A stretch of 64,000 bases of DNA, taken from Chrysoperla carnea. Lineage: Eukaryota > Arthropoda > Insecta > Neuroptera > Chrysopidae. This document shows positions 44,901-57,192 of the stretch, piece by piece. A program made the position numbers and the translations under genes. The stretch is from NCBI RefSeq assembly GCF_905475395.1, contig NC_058338.1, forward strand, positions 40,087,935 to 40,151,934. The letters are read 5' to 3'. Position 1 is the first letter of the stretch. Every line of letters starts with the position of its first letter. A model generated the notes under the pieces. It did no database searches and was not told the DNA's origin. It worked only from the letters and a program-made list of their open reading frames with translations.

Positions 44901-47900
44901 GGTTACGGCACTGTCTTTCGAAGACGATCTTTCTTTCTAAGGGAATTGAAAAAAATCTTTATGAAATATGAAATATTGTCTCTTTTTTAAAGAGAATTGA
45001 AAATTATCCCTTTTCTTAAAACCATTGATCGGTAACTATATATACGATTGTGTCGGAAATACATTATGATGTATGCAAGTTATGTGAATTTTATACTTTA
45101 AATTTTGTGCTAAAAATTATATAATATTAATTAAGTAATTTAATAGTAGCTGCATAGTTTTATACTTTTTTTTATATAATAATAATAAAATTATCATACA
45201 AAGATCTTTAAAGATGATCCTATAACTTTTATCTTTTGAATCGCATCTCTTTTAAAACATTCATTATAAACGCAGATCTGTTCATTTCACACTACATAAA
45301 TTTTTAAAATTTTAAATACAATTATTATTATTATTTATTATCATTATACTATTACATAAACAATAAAGAGATTGTTGTTATTGTTTGTTCTTTTTCATAT
45401 ATATTTTTTTTTTGGTTTGTTTCTTAGTAAAACGTTACATTATGATGATTTGTTTGTATGTTTATTTTTGCACTATTCATGAAGAAGTTGTTTATTTCCT
45501 ATTTTAGTGAAAGTGATTTTATAATATTTAATAATATAATATGTATCCATGTACCTGCCTATAACAGTGGGTAATATTGTAATTTAATTTATTAATAGAT
45601 AAAAGATATTTTACATATTATCTTAGATTATATATTATATTATAGTAAATACAGTACCAATAATAATTTATTTATAATAAATATTTTCTTGAAATCGATA
45701 AATATTTAAAAACTTTATAACAGGACCGGAACTACAATGGGGCAACCAGGAAAATTATCTAACTCGATCCAAGTAGCAAACAATTTTTTGATCATTACCT
45801 AAAAAACCTCCGACCGAGTAGGTAGATACCGCTCGCGCGCATTTTATAAAAAGGGTGGTTTAGTGAAAGATACTAAAGAGTTAGCCCGTTTCTTGATCAT
45901 CCATTGCCGTTCAGTTATTCGGATGTGTGTACAACACTTCTGATGTTTCCAACTGTCCCAGTCAAGCTACTGCGAAGTTTTCTCTAAATAGAAGTTGATC
46001 AAAAACTACTTGTGAAGCTCAATGGGGCAAAGACTAAGTATTTTAACGGTACGGTCTGTCGAAATTCAAAGAGCGCCCAAAATTTAATTTAATAAAGCAA
46101 TAAACGAAAAAACCTCCTACCGTAAAAGTCCTTATGTTTGTAGAAGATTTCCATACTAATATTACTAATTCTACAAGTTTGTATGATAAAATATGGTTAT
46201 TTTTTCCCGTCATTTATATACTTTATTATTATAACAAGTGATTTTATATAGATTTACTTCATTTTATTTCATCCTGGGACCTCTTCAGTTCAAGTTCCTG
46301 TCCTGATTTATAATAATCTTTAATGTATTTAGGTATGTAATAAATAATCAAGTGGTTCTTAAAATTGAAATCGATATTAAAGGATGTTTATAAAGTCTTA
46401 TTTCTAAAATAAAATACATACGTGAAAAACGTTAAAGCAAGACAGAAATCTTGCAACGAAGCAGGCGGATACAGGATTTCCTTCAGGGTGTTATTTTTCA
46501 TATTTTCCAGAAAATTCGTTCAAATCATAAATTTGTTAAAATTCGAGTTTCAAATTAGTATACAAACAAACTAATAATGAGAAATATCATACTGGAAAAA
46601 CTGGATGTTGAGACAGAAACCGAATTGTGGACCACCTGTAGAGTTAAAATTTAAAAAATTTAAAAAAAATTATACAAAAATTTACATAATATTAACATTA
46701 TTTGGTATATAATTATTTAAATATGGGAGTGATCACTATTATTGTAACCAAATATTAGAGTTTTTCTTTTTTTTGCTTCATCATTGTCATAAATAATGCT
46801 TTAATTATTAGTTTTATTCTCTCTTTCATTTACCCAGTACCTACAGATACTCGAATAATATGATCAGTTTTAAAGTTTTGTATGAACCGTATATTATTAA
46901 GATGAAAATGAAATCGGGACTCACTGAAAAAAAAATTAAAATTATGACAACCTCATTCCGAAGTTTGACGTTTCATATTGAAATAAAGTAAAAATACTTC
47001 CAAACAATTGCTTAATGATTGGAACAAGAACAGCTAAATATTTGTATTTACAATAGAATAGGATATTGAATTTAAAATATGAATTCATTGATACAAAATC
47101 ACTGAAGTAAAATAAACAAAATCATTACTTCTATGAAAAAGATTGATTTTAGTTTAAAGTCATACATTTTATTGATAAAAAATAAAATTGTACTTAGTTG
47201 CTGAAAAACGCTTCTGACACATATTTCTGGAAATCATTTACGACCATTATTTCTATATTTCACCAATTTGAATTTGTTGACTAGACTAAAAATAATATCT
47301 TCATAATAATCATAATAATTTCTTCTAATAATAGGTAATTTATTCATTTGGCACTCAAGAATGTACACTCTTTCCTACACGATTATGCGACGAACTTATT
47401 TCATTTATAGAAAATATAATTATGGCCTTTCGTGATAGCCACACACGTTTTCCTTTATACTTAGCGCACCGCGTTCTGAAAGAATGTTAATGTATGGGAA
47501 TCCATTACAAAATATTTTGAAAGATTATAGTTGTTACATATTATTAAAATTTTCAAATATCATTGATTTGAAAGTTATTAAATGCGTATTTTTTTTTCTC
47601 CAACAATCAAATTTTTCTTGTTTTTAATTATTCAAACGGCTGAGTTTAAAGCACAATTCATCTATTATCGGTTTGAACTTTATATATATAGTACAGACTA
47701 TTGTATATTTTTGAAAATATATTAATTTTCGTGTATATACAAAAAAAGGAAAAACTATGTATCCGTGATCAAAGCAATAAATTCCAGATGCAGTAATAGC
47801 ATAAGATTTATGAATTATAAAAACTGATAACTACCAATGTATACTTAGATATTGATTTTAATTACCTGTTGTATTGTTTGATTTTTTAATTTTTCAGTAA

Positions 47901-50900
47901 ATGGAATTTTATTTTCAATTCTTTTATCATTTATCATAATTTTGGATCCATCTAATGGTGGTATTGCACCACCGCATTGGGTTGATTTAAAACGAAATCC
48001 GTGTGCGAGTCAAGGATGGCAACTTTTATATTGGGCACCAGATCAAGCTTGCTACAAAATATTTCAGGTATAACCACTTTCAAGACTTGAATATATAATA
48101 TTTTATCATCGACGAACTTGAATATACAATTATATCATCGAACCATCGTTGCGTAAAATTTTAAGTTTAGTTTTATTTCTTATTTTTGCACAATTTTCTT
48201 CATCTCTTAAATGTTTGTTTTTGACGAGAATGAACTTGCTAATCTTTAGAGTTTTCCTTTACTAATCTACAGGTGAAACAAGTGAAGAAAAACAATAAAT
48301 AATTTTGAACCAATTTTTTTGACTAAAATGGAAAGATCATATATTAATCCAATTAATTTACGAAACGGATGACAAAATTGGTATCAGAAAATAAAAAATA
48401 CGTTGTTATAGAAAAAACAAGCCCAAGAAACATGGCGTTTTTTTTTATGACTAATCAATGGCTAAGTTAACCGAAAAAATTTGCAAAAGTAAAAAAAAAA
48501 CGGTCTTGTCTTGCGATAAAAAAAAGTTAACGTCCAATGCAAAAAAATTGAATTGGAAAGTTCTAGGTCTCAAAAATCTATCGATTGACGTTTAGTAAGT
48601 CCGATCTGGATGCGTAGGTGCCGAGAAAACTTGAAAAAAATAAGCGAAAATAGTAGTTTTTACTTGTTGTCTATGTTCTTGGCTTGTTTTTTTATCAATC
48701 TTATATTCATCCGCCAGCTGATTTAATTCATTTAAGGCCATTTGTCAGTTCTCTGTTACCTTCGTTAGACGTTCCGCTTCTCATTTCTGCTTGATACATA
48801 CTACAGTAATCTGGATTTTCAAAGTAATGCCTTAAAACTGGATTTTCAGAGTAAACTCAACAACCTATTTTCCTCTCTAACTTAAATTCGCCGGTATGAA
48901 ATATCAAACCTTTTAGGTTAACCAAGTTCTCATCCCATTCCTGGCTGGTGGTTATTTTTACTGAAAACTTGTTAGCGAAATTAGAGGGTAATTGATCAAA
49001 GAATTATAACTTCTATAACACGTGTAAACGATGGATGCGAACTCTGAGGTATATTTAATAGTGATATTTACACATGGTATTTAATATTTTCAGACTGGCT
49101 ATCCATGTCCAGAAACAATGGAATTAACACCATCATTATCGGAAAATGTAGCTGAATGTAAATGCCCACCCGGTACAGCACAATTATTAGATGAACCAAC
49201 AAACCAAGACAATGACAATTCAACCATATCAAAATGTTATAACTTATTTGAAAAAGGACCTTGTAAAAATAATCAGTTTTTTTCACCCGATACAAATAGT
49301 ACTAAATCAAGTACAAGGTTAGTTAAACATAATCATTAATTTTAATTTATGTCTTTTTTTTTAATTAAATTTATATTATGTTTGGTGATATATCATACAT
49401 ATTAGACACATTGTCGATATGATTCATAATTTTTAAAAATTTTACGTTTAGTTATAAAATTTAGTGACAAAACTATTTTACGTTCATTTCCTCATGTTTC
49501 CAACAGTGGCTGACTTTTCATCGTGGAAAATGCTCGGTGGCTACAATTTGTTTTCATCCTTCGCACAATTTATTGACTGATTTTAAGTTGATGAAAAATA
49601 TATTTTTGACTATGTTTTTTCAATTAAAAAAATAATTTTAATTATTAGATTCTATAATTAATTATTTATAATTTTGATGATTAAAAATATCTTTTTATCA
49701 GACCGATCTCATTTACGATCAGTTCATAATAACATAACCCAAAATTATGTTTAAACATAATTCTTTAATTATTAAATGATTTTTTATGTAAGGATGTATG
49801 AGCGCCAGGGAAATTTTGGATAAAAGGCTTTATTTTTTGTATATGAAGTTGGACTTCAATTCTGAAAATTTTAGGGAGGGTTTGTCCGATTATTTAAATA
49901 AATAAATGACTTCAAAAGTAGGCATATTTAATATTGATCTTATGGGAAAACGGTAGATAGATGGATGATATATTTACATAGATTTGTCCAAAACTAGTCG
50001 GTGGAAATTAAAAAACAGGTATTTAAATTAAATTAAAACCTTAATAAATTATTGGAAACAAAAAAAAAAAAAAAAAACGTTGTGCCCGACTAATTAAGGA
50101 TAAATGAGTACGGAAGTGGGTACACAAATTTAAGAAAAATATATATTTAAGAATAAAATTTTTCGATATCAGAGTAATTTTCAATATATTAAAAAATGAA
50201 AATTTTACTAAGTCTTTCGATATTTCGAAAACCAACGCAGATATCGAAAAATGTTATTCTTATTTTTCGTCTACATTCCTGAAGTTATAATAAAATTCAT
50301 CATCCAAGTTGAAAGGTACAAATAATTTCAACCACAAGTCTAAACTTGCCTTGACGTTCGTACTACCTTTAATATGCTTGGATTCTTGTAATTCCCCGAT
50401 CGTTTTCCTTATTTTGATCTAGAACTTGAATTTGATTATCATTAAAATCCCCGCATTCTTTCAAAACAGACATTTAATTTTCTCTAATAGTTATTTGAAA
50501 AGATGTCGTCTCTTAAAAAACATAATTATGAATATAATCGTTGTATACTTGATTTGTTTTTTCATTACTTCATATAATTACACAAGTCAGAGTCTAACCT
50601 TGAACCAGTTTAACATGTATACAAAGAATTATAAATAATAATTGGAATCGTATACATGATGTATATGTATGGTCATAATATTACTAAATAAATATATGCG
50701 TTTGAAGTCACTTTCACTCTTGAAAAAAAATTATAATCAAATATACATCAGATCAGATCGCCATACGAGAGAGTTAATGACCTGTATATTTGCTTGCATA
50801 TCAAGTAAAAGAAGCCGCCTTGCATTTTGTGCTTAGGGGTCAGATCAATAACTTTCTGCTTAAGTAAATGTTTTATATTCATTTATGGAGTAACATGCAG

Positions 50901-53900
50901 TTGCGAGATATTTCTGATTTGGATTATTTAAAATGCAAAAATTCAGAAAACTTCTTTAGTCAGTCGATAGATTAATACGAAAAAAAAAAAAAAAAATTCA
51001 AAAAATTTCCAACTTGAAAGAAATCGAAATAATTTTGAGAAATCTTATTCCTTCGATTAATACCTGGAGAAAATAAAAATAAATTTTAAAAGACGTTTAC
51101 ACTGAGTTGAAATTTTTTTTTTTGATGCGTTTATCTTCGTGAATATTTCTCTGATCAACTTGAAATTTTCAGAGAATATACTAAAATATATGTTTATTTC
51201 GGAAATGAAAAAAATCGATTATGTGGAAATTTGAACTGGATATAACCCCTTATAAACTTATGAAGCCTCTGTCTTAAGTTTAAAATAGTGAAAATAGTGA
51301 TTTCTTATACTTTTCACTATTTCGTTTTTATAGAGCTGGTACGTAATTATTTAACTTGCCACCCCCGATCCACACTGTCGCGAAGTATCCCCATCAAGTA
51401 TACTCATCAAAGTTAGATGAAGTGAAGCACCCATCATCACACTCTCGCCTCACTTGGCAAGTGTCAGAACTTGGCAGAATCATAACATGTTATTACGATA
51501 TTATTACACAGAGCACAGTGGCCTATTTTATGACTAGGCGCAACCACTGGAGGCTTTGAAATTCTTACACACTTTTTTGCCAGTAATAGAAGCCTTCTTC
51601 TCTATCTTATACTCTTTCACCTCCACATGCTCCAACTTCGTCCAAAAATGCTTTTTTTTTGGTTTATTTAATTATGTTTGAACAGTCATTCACGAAAATT
51701 GTCAAACCATACTTATCCCAGGGTTCGACATAGCCGCCATACTTCCGAAAAAATGCTATTTTATATTAATGGCATATTTTTATCGGCATATTTTATCGGC
51801 ATTTAATTGATGGCATATTTTTATCGGAAAGTGTTTTCCAAGAAACAATTTACGAAAAAAAATATATAATTTTTTTTGCATTATAAAAAAAACAAAATGT
51901 GAACTATCATAAAATTTTTGTTTACGTAATTGGAAGTGAAGACAGTAACTTTCTTTCAAAATATTTATATATTCTGTCTATTAATATATTATATCGTCTC
52001 GCAATTAATTGATGAATGTAGGAGGCAGAGACATTGTTATTTTGAAAATTATTACTACTACAATATTCCGTACCTATATTATAATTTTTCTTATATACAG
52101 AGGCAGCTAAAGGCCTTGAGTGGGTGGTTTCTGTTAAAATTCACGTTTCTTTCCCGACTTAACAAATATTCATTTTGTCATTTGATAAAATGATATTTGC
52201 ATTTGATTTAAATTGATCAAGTATATTTTACAACTGAAAATGGTTTTTCTAAACTCTATTCAAACGACAGTGACGACAACACATCGCTTTCGTAACGCCA
52301 CCGCACAGACAAATGATATAATTACAAGAATAATGGTAAACAGTTTATCTATCACTATATTATAACGCCATTTTCCATATAAACAAGCCGAAAAATGTGA
52401 ATTTAGCTTGATTCCGATTGGCTCACAGCCTAAACGGGAGTACATACGTCACTACCAATAACAATTTAATATAACGATTAAAAAAATGGCATTATTAATT
52501 TTAAAAAAAAAATTAATAAAAAAATTACTTAAATATACTTTAAATGAATAATTATTTCATTTATATATGAATTTGTGGAAAAAAAATTAATGTAACTTCT
52601 TTATTTTACTACCCGTGGTATATTTATGATCAATTGGGCGTCTGGCGAAAGCATGGACAATAATTTATGATAATATTCTATTTACTTAAATAATAGCAAC
52701 GATTTTCAGTGCTAGGTCAGATTAAAAACTTGCACCACCTCCACCCCTCCCTTAAAATGAATCAAAATAAATAATAATAAGCTTTATAGCGCGGGAGCTA
52801 TTGGCCTTAAGAACCCCTTAAGGGTTGAAATGGGTATCTTTGGAAGTATATTAGTTTTAAAGGAAGAGTGACTGATATTGCTGGAAAGAAGGAATAATTA
52901 ATTAGAAATGATTTTTTTTTTTAATTTTAGTAAACGAATTGGAGTATGTCGAAATTTAGAAACTTGTCCAAATCCATCACAAATTTGGTGGCCCAGAGAT
53001 GAACGTTGCTATCAAAAACTTACTCGTGGACCATGCCCTGAAGGTCAGTTATTAATTAAAAATTCAGAGGATGAATTACCAACATGTGACTGTCGACATG
53101 ATAATAAAGACTTACAATTATATTATTGGAACCAAGGAAATTCGTGCCATGAGTTATATACACCTGGACCATGTACAACAAAAGGTCATTTATTTTTGCC
53201 GGGTGGAAAATGTGGATGTTCGGTAGACTTGCCGCATTTTCATAGGGAAACCTCACAGTGTTACAAACTAGGTAAGTGTACCATTTGTTTTGAAGATATA
53301 TAGAGTGAGATAGAGAAAAATCCGATTTTAGAAGCGCGATAAAACAAAAACTCATCAATTTTTAATTTTTTTTTCTACATATTAAAATGTATAAAAAATA
53401 ATTTAAGAAAATTAGGTAGATAAATAGAATTTTCAAGTATTATATGTATTTCTTTAAAACTTTAGGAGATATTGGACCATGCTCAGCGGGGCATCAATTT
53501 AAAATTGTTCCTGGAAATAACGAACTTAAAACTGGTCATGTTCGTGCAAAATGTGTTTGCAAAGAAGGCTACGTTTTCTGGAAAAGAGATGGAAAATGTT
53601 ATCGTCTTTATACCCAAGGTCCATGTGATCTAGGACAATTTTTAATCAATTCAACAAGTTGTATGAATGTGCCATGTGATAAAGGATATTTATATTTTCC
53701 TAAAGAAAGTACTTGTTACCGAATTGGTTCCCAAGGTCCATGTAACAATGGATATGTTGTTACGTTTGATTACAGTTCTCGACCATCTATCGATGGTATA
53801 TCATATCAAGGAACATGTGATTGTGCAATGGGTAAAGGATTAAAACAATGTCATGAATTAGCGAAAAAATCACATTGTGATCACGGAAAAGTGTTAATGA

Positions 53901-54172
53901 ACAATATTTGCCATATGTTATACACTCAGGGTCCATGTGATAATGGACAGTGGCTATATCCCAAACGAACACCGAAGTGGCAACTTTGGGAGGAGGAAGA
54001 ATCGGAAAGTGCTAATAATGGAATGTGTCGGTGTAAACCTGGTTATAGTGAAGTGAGAAAAATGGAAAATCAAACTTTAATATCCATAACTTGTGAGCCA
54101 CCTTTAGTAAATTTAGCATCTTATTTAAATTCGAATTTGTTTTTACGAACTTTAAACAAATTAATTTTGTAA
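41941..54172 (+). CDS. Secreted Cys-rich DUF4789-type protein
   Basis: Function unknown; the family is insect-rich and secreted. Exons are 41941-41965, 47898-48067, 49094-49317, 52931-53271 and 53466-54172, all joins in frame, 488 aa. The 25-nt first coding exon (MIRIDFLK plus one base) joins exon 2, which supplies a hydrophobic run (ILFSILLSFIIIL), so together they form a signal peptide ending near residue 28. This supports the distant start. The mature part consists of about nine modules built on CY/CH-x-L/I-x(2-5)-GPC-x(2-4)-G, each followed by a CxC or C-G motif, e.g. CYRLYTQGPCDLGQ and CHMLYTQGPCDNGQ. The eighth module (CHELAKKSHC) has lost the GP. The C-terminus is moderately hydrophobic. 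AATAAA lies at 54188. The first intron is 5.9 kb and carries repeats. Confidence 0.88.
43443..43640 (-). repeat. Interspersed repeat family 'PF', copy C
   Basis: Reverse-orientation copy: 'gggtacggaaccctaaactc', 'cacttgaaacatagcta', 'ggttcatccgtt', 'cagacagacagacaaacaca', 'ggtcaaacttataacacccc', 'tttggttcggg'. It lies in intron 1 of the DUF4789-like gene. Confidence 0.8.
44131..44493 (+). mobile_element. Non-autonomous Helitron-like element
   Basis: It starts with TC (TCTCTATATATTATAAATGC after a host A). It ends with the hairpin-forming 'cccagcgaagcggg' and then 'taggtatcactCTAG' followed by a host T. This is the TC...hairpin...CTAG pattern with insertion between A and T known for insect Helitrons. 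363 bp, no coding capacity. The 3' hairpin and end closely match the end of the element at 24080-24111. Confidence 0.55.
44494..45939. other. DUF4789-like gene intron 1, no further gene seen
   Basis: AT-rich intronic sequence with simple 'taataataataaa' runs and no supported feature. Confidence 0.4.
45940..46108 (+). pseudogene. Decayed hAT transposase C-terminal (dimerisation) fragment
   Basis: Reading across one frameshift, the sequence gives short segments EVFSK, KLIKNYL, SSMGQRLSIL and SVEIQRA, then FNKAINE. These correspond in order to the C-terminal dimerisation region of hAT-family transposases. At least two in-frame stops interrupt it, so it is a dead fossil. It is an isolated fragment in intron 1 of the DUF4789-like gene; ends and TIRs were not found. 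Confidence 0.7.
48068..49093. other. DUF4789-like gene intron 2
   Basis: Between exons 2 and 3. No repeat or RNA feature could be supported. Confidence 0.5.
49318..52242. other. DUF4789-like gene intron 3 (first part)
   Basis: Contains a 'gatatcgaaaaat'-rich stretch (about 50155-50260) related to 38875-38985, a GC-richer block at about 51355-51560 of unknown origin, and a short tandem of 'ggcatatttttatcgg' units at about 51770-51830. No coding feature. Confidence 0.5.
52243..52452. repeat. Interspersed repeat, second-module copy
   Basis: Matches 9975-10180 in the same orientation, with 'ggtttttctaaact', 'ccaccgca', 'aaatgtgaatttagc' and 'ttgattccgattggct'. It lies in intron 3 of the DUF4789-like gene. 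Confidence 0.75.
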
Positions 54173-54187
54173 ATAGTTAATTAAATT

Positions 54188-54193
54188 AATAAA
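54188..54193 (+). terminator. Polyadenylation signal of the DUF4789-like gene
   Basis: AATAAA, 16 bases after the stop codon. Confidence 0.55.
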
Positions 54194-54665
54194 ATGTTTT
54201 TTCACAGGACGAATATATCCTTATTTATAAAAATCTCATAAAGGCTAATAGGCAATTCAATTCAATTAGCAACTCTTTAATTAAATAGAAAAAATGATTT
54301 GATTTTATAATTTGGTAAAACATAAAAGAATCGTTAAAGCAAACTATGGCTTAGTATTGTTCTGAATATAGTTAGTCTTAGCTTTTTAATCGGTGTGCTC
54401 ATTGAGAATTTGAATTTCACTAAATGAATTATGTCACACTCCCGGAATAAAATATGCGTTGGGCATGTCTTTCATTAGAAACATGACCAACCAGTTGAAC
54501 ATCTGTGATTTTAATCACGGGACTAACGCGTAAGAGCCAAAAAATCAGCAGAATCGCGTGCATTCGATTATTAATTTGGAATTGTTTTTGTTTTTCCGTC
54601 AATCTGACCCATGTAGAAGATTATTAAAATACAAGTGAAATTTACAAAATTAAAAAAATTTCCGA

Positions 54666-54872
54666 CAAATTTTTCGGGTACGGAACCCTAAACTCGCACT
54701 TGAAACATAGCTAAGAACATTCTCCGTTTAATTTCTTTCAAACGAAACCAAAAAAAATTAATATCAGTTCATCCGTTTAGGCACTACGATACCACAGACA
54801 AACAGACACACAGACAGACAGACACACATTGCGGTCGAACTTATAACACTCTTTTTTTTAGTTCGGGAATTT
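54666..54872 (-). repeat. Interspersed repeat family 'PF', copy D
   Basis: Reverse-orientation copy with 'gggtacggaaccctaaactc', 'cacttgaaacatagctaaga', 'agttcatccgttt', a run of 'cagacagacagacacaca' and 'tttttttagttcggg'. It closely matches copy C. Confidence 0.8.
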
Positions 54873-56489
54873 AAAATTGGAAAAGGTTTGTTAACTGGAA
54901 AACTAGGAAAATTCATCATTTTTCCGGGTCGAAGCTTTCTCTTCCTAATTTTCAGAAGCATATAAAATTTAGAATAAAACACGCATTTTCAAGGAAATTT
55001 TCAAGAAAAATTGAATAAAGAACTATTGGAAGTGGAAAAATCCGGAAAGCTCGGAAAGTCAATATGTGCTTCCTTGTCAATTTTTTAAGGAGTAGAATTA
55101 TTTTTAAAACGTATGTAAAATAAATACAAATTATATAATAAAATGGAAGTCACTGACTCAGCTTTAATAAGTTTCATGTCTGTATAACTCACAAAAAATG
55201 CAGTGAATTGTTGTTTACAAATCAATACTGAAGTTTTATAATTTAAAAAGTTTATTTACCTAAACAAAACATATTTACAGGTGTGATTCGAGGCAGGAAA
55301 TATGGATTCATTCATAATTATTAAGAGAGAGACTTTGAATTTGTCCTTATATATCAGATATATTTGATGGTTGAAAAATACACATTTTTTAATATGCCCA
55401 AATAGTACCCCCAAATATATCTGATGTATATCAGTGTCGCATTTTTATTGACCGCAAGATACATATACACAGCTTGTATCACACGCTTACGTGACCATTT
55501 CTACCAGTTTGCTCATTCTGGCAAATCGCGTTCGTTCTAAAAACCAGCACTTTCGCTAAAAATTGAGACTAATATACAATAAATCATAGATATTCTTAGG
55601 AAGGTTAGAATATTTAAGAATTTAAACAACGTAGTTATGACTGAAGTAAGATTTTCGTGGGGACTTATCAAGTCGGTTGCACTTCCACTGGAGCAGCCAT
55701 GAAAAAATGAAATTTTGTAGCGTTAAAAAAAAAGATATTATGCTTGATATTATCTTAATTTGAATACATCTCGAGTCAATCAATCACTTTTGTTTATAAT
55801 GATTGTAGTCTGTAGTATGTTTTTCTTAAAAGTTGCTTTCAGAGATTTTTTCCAAACCGAAATCCTGTATTGAATCCACTACATAACCAACTGCACAATC
55901 AAAAAAACACCAACAAATTGTAAGCTACTTGAACAATGAATATAAAACTTTGAATGTCAAGCCAAAAATTTTTTATCATGCGCGTGTTAAGTGCTTCCTG
56001 TTTATTTTATGCAACAGTGACAGTATCGCCCTTGATGAGTGTTGGTAAGTGACTTTGCCTTTGGGCGTCTAATAATTGAGAAAACTGGTAAAAATTGATG
56101 CGCATTGAAATCTGCATAATAAGGAAGCAGCCAGCAATGATATTGATGAGTGTCGAGAGGCATAGTCTTGAATTCACGACGGCACAGACTGCTTAAGCTG
56201 GGCTTTCCAGTCACACGCTGTCACAGAGATGTGAAGGGAAACTAGCAAAACTTGTAGTAAAAGTGTACGATGCGGAAATTTGAGATTCAGCTAAGTTGCG
56301 GATTGTAACGATACAAGATAAAAAACTGTATCAATAAAATAATAAAAAAACAAAAACAATAAAAGATATCGCAAGATCGAAATGATTGTATCATTGAACA
56401 AAGATTGATAGCAGAAAGCATTGATAGCATAGTAGGACAAAAAAGCTGAATCATAAGAACAATCTGGTTTGCGCAACCACCGAAGTTAA
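54873..56489. other. Intergenic, no gene recognised
   Basis: Contains a small inverted repeat near 55356-55430 ('tatcagatatatttg' and its inverse) and a GC-richer block at about 56000-56260 with a 70-codon minus-strand frame (56214-56002) that I cannot assign. That block may belong to the LINE remnant that follows. Confidence 0.45.
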
Positions 56490-56730
56490 CACTGTGCTGT
56501 CGAACAAAAGTCGGGGGATCACAAGGAAACTTCTGCGGGGAGTATAGTGAGAAAGAAGAAACGATAGAGCATCTGCTACGATGATGCTCTATTCTGGAAA
56601 ATAAATGGTCTGAAAGAGGCAGAGGAGATAGTCATAAAAAAAGCTGAGAATGTTTCAAGGTGAAGATTTAAGATAGGTTAATAGGTTTTATAATATAGAA
56701 CTACACATTCAACTTAACCTAATCTCAGGT
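56490..56730 (+). mobile_element. Second non-LTR retrotransposon remnant
   Basis: A short frame reads NFCGEYSEKEETIEHLLR, the C-x(n)-EET-x-EHLL pattern of the Cys/His knuckle after the RNase H domain, then hits a stop. About 100 bp later 'acttaacctaatc' resembles the LINE tail. It is strongly decayed and GC-richer than its flanks. Confidence 0.55.
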
Positions 56731-56872
56731 AATACTTCAGCAAAGATTGAAGAAAATTATTTTGATTGGATTGTATTGATTGGATATAACCGCGTTCGGG
56801 ATATTCGTTTCCGGATATCGAGCTACAAACACCGTGTTTCGGGCGGCTGAAAAATAATTTTTGGCTCGAGTC

Positions 56873-56985
56873 ACGGCTTCTGTGTAATATTTTCGTTTCT
56901 TTCTATTTGTTCAAACGAAAATACGCATGTGCGTTTTCCATTGAAGTTTACAGTCTCACCCTCATAAGCTATGTGGTTTTTAATG
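56873..56985. repeat. Interspersed repeat, partner of 26198-26305
   Basis: Shares 'cggcttctgtgta', 'gtgcgtt', 'gaagtttacagtctcaccct' and 'gctatgtg' in the same order as the block near 26.2 kb. Non-coding. Confidence 0.65.
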
Positions 56986-57118
56986 TGTTTAGATAACAAA
57001 AGCTATTAGACTTTGACTTAAGTACACCAAAATTTGAAATAAATGTAAAAAATTAATTCCATAATAAAAATAAGTACAATTACTGATTGTTGGCGGACCA
57101 ATCAAGGATTGCCTTGGG

Positions 57119-57192
57119 TAATTAATGATGACATAATTTTGGAAATCAGAGAATCATAATTAATGATGACATAATTTTGGTAATCAGAGAAT
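57119..57192. repeat. Tandem duplication, 38-bp period
   Basis: Two nearly identical units containing 'taattaatgatgacataatt' and 'aatcagagaat', at 57119-57154 and 57157-57192. Confidence 0.85.

Noticed and set aside
56002-56214. 70-codon minus-strand frame in a GC-richer block
   Set aside because: No family recognised; adjacent to a LINE remnant, so probably a shadow of transposon sequence.
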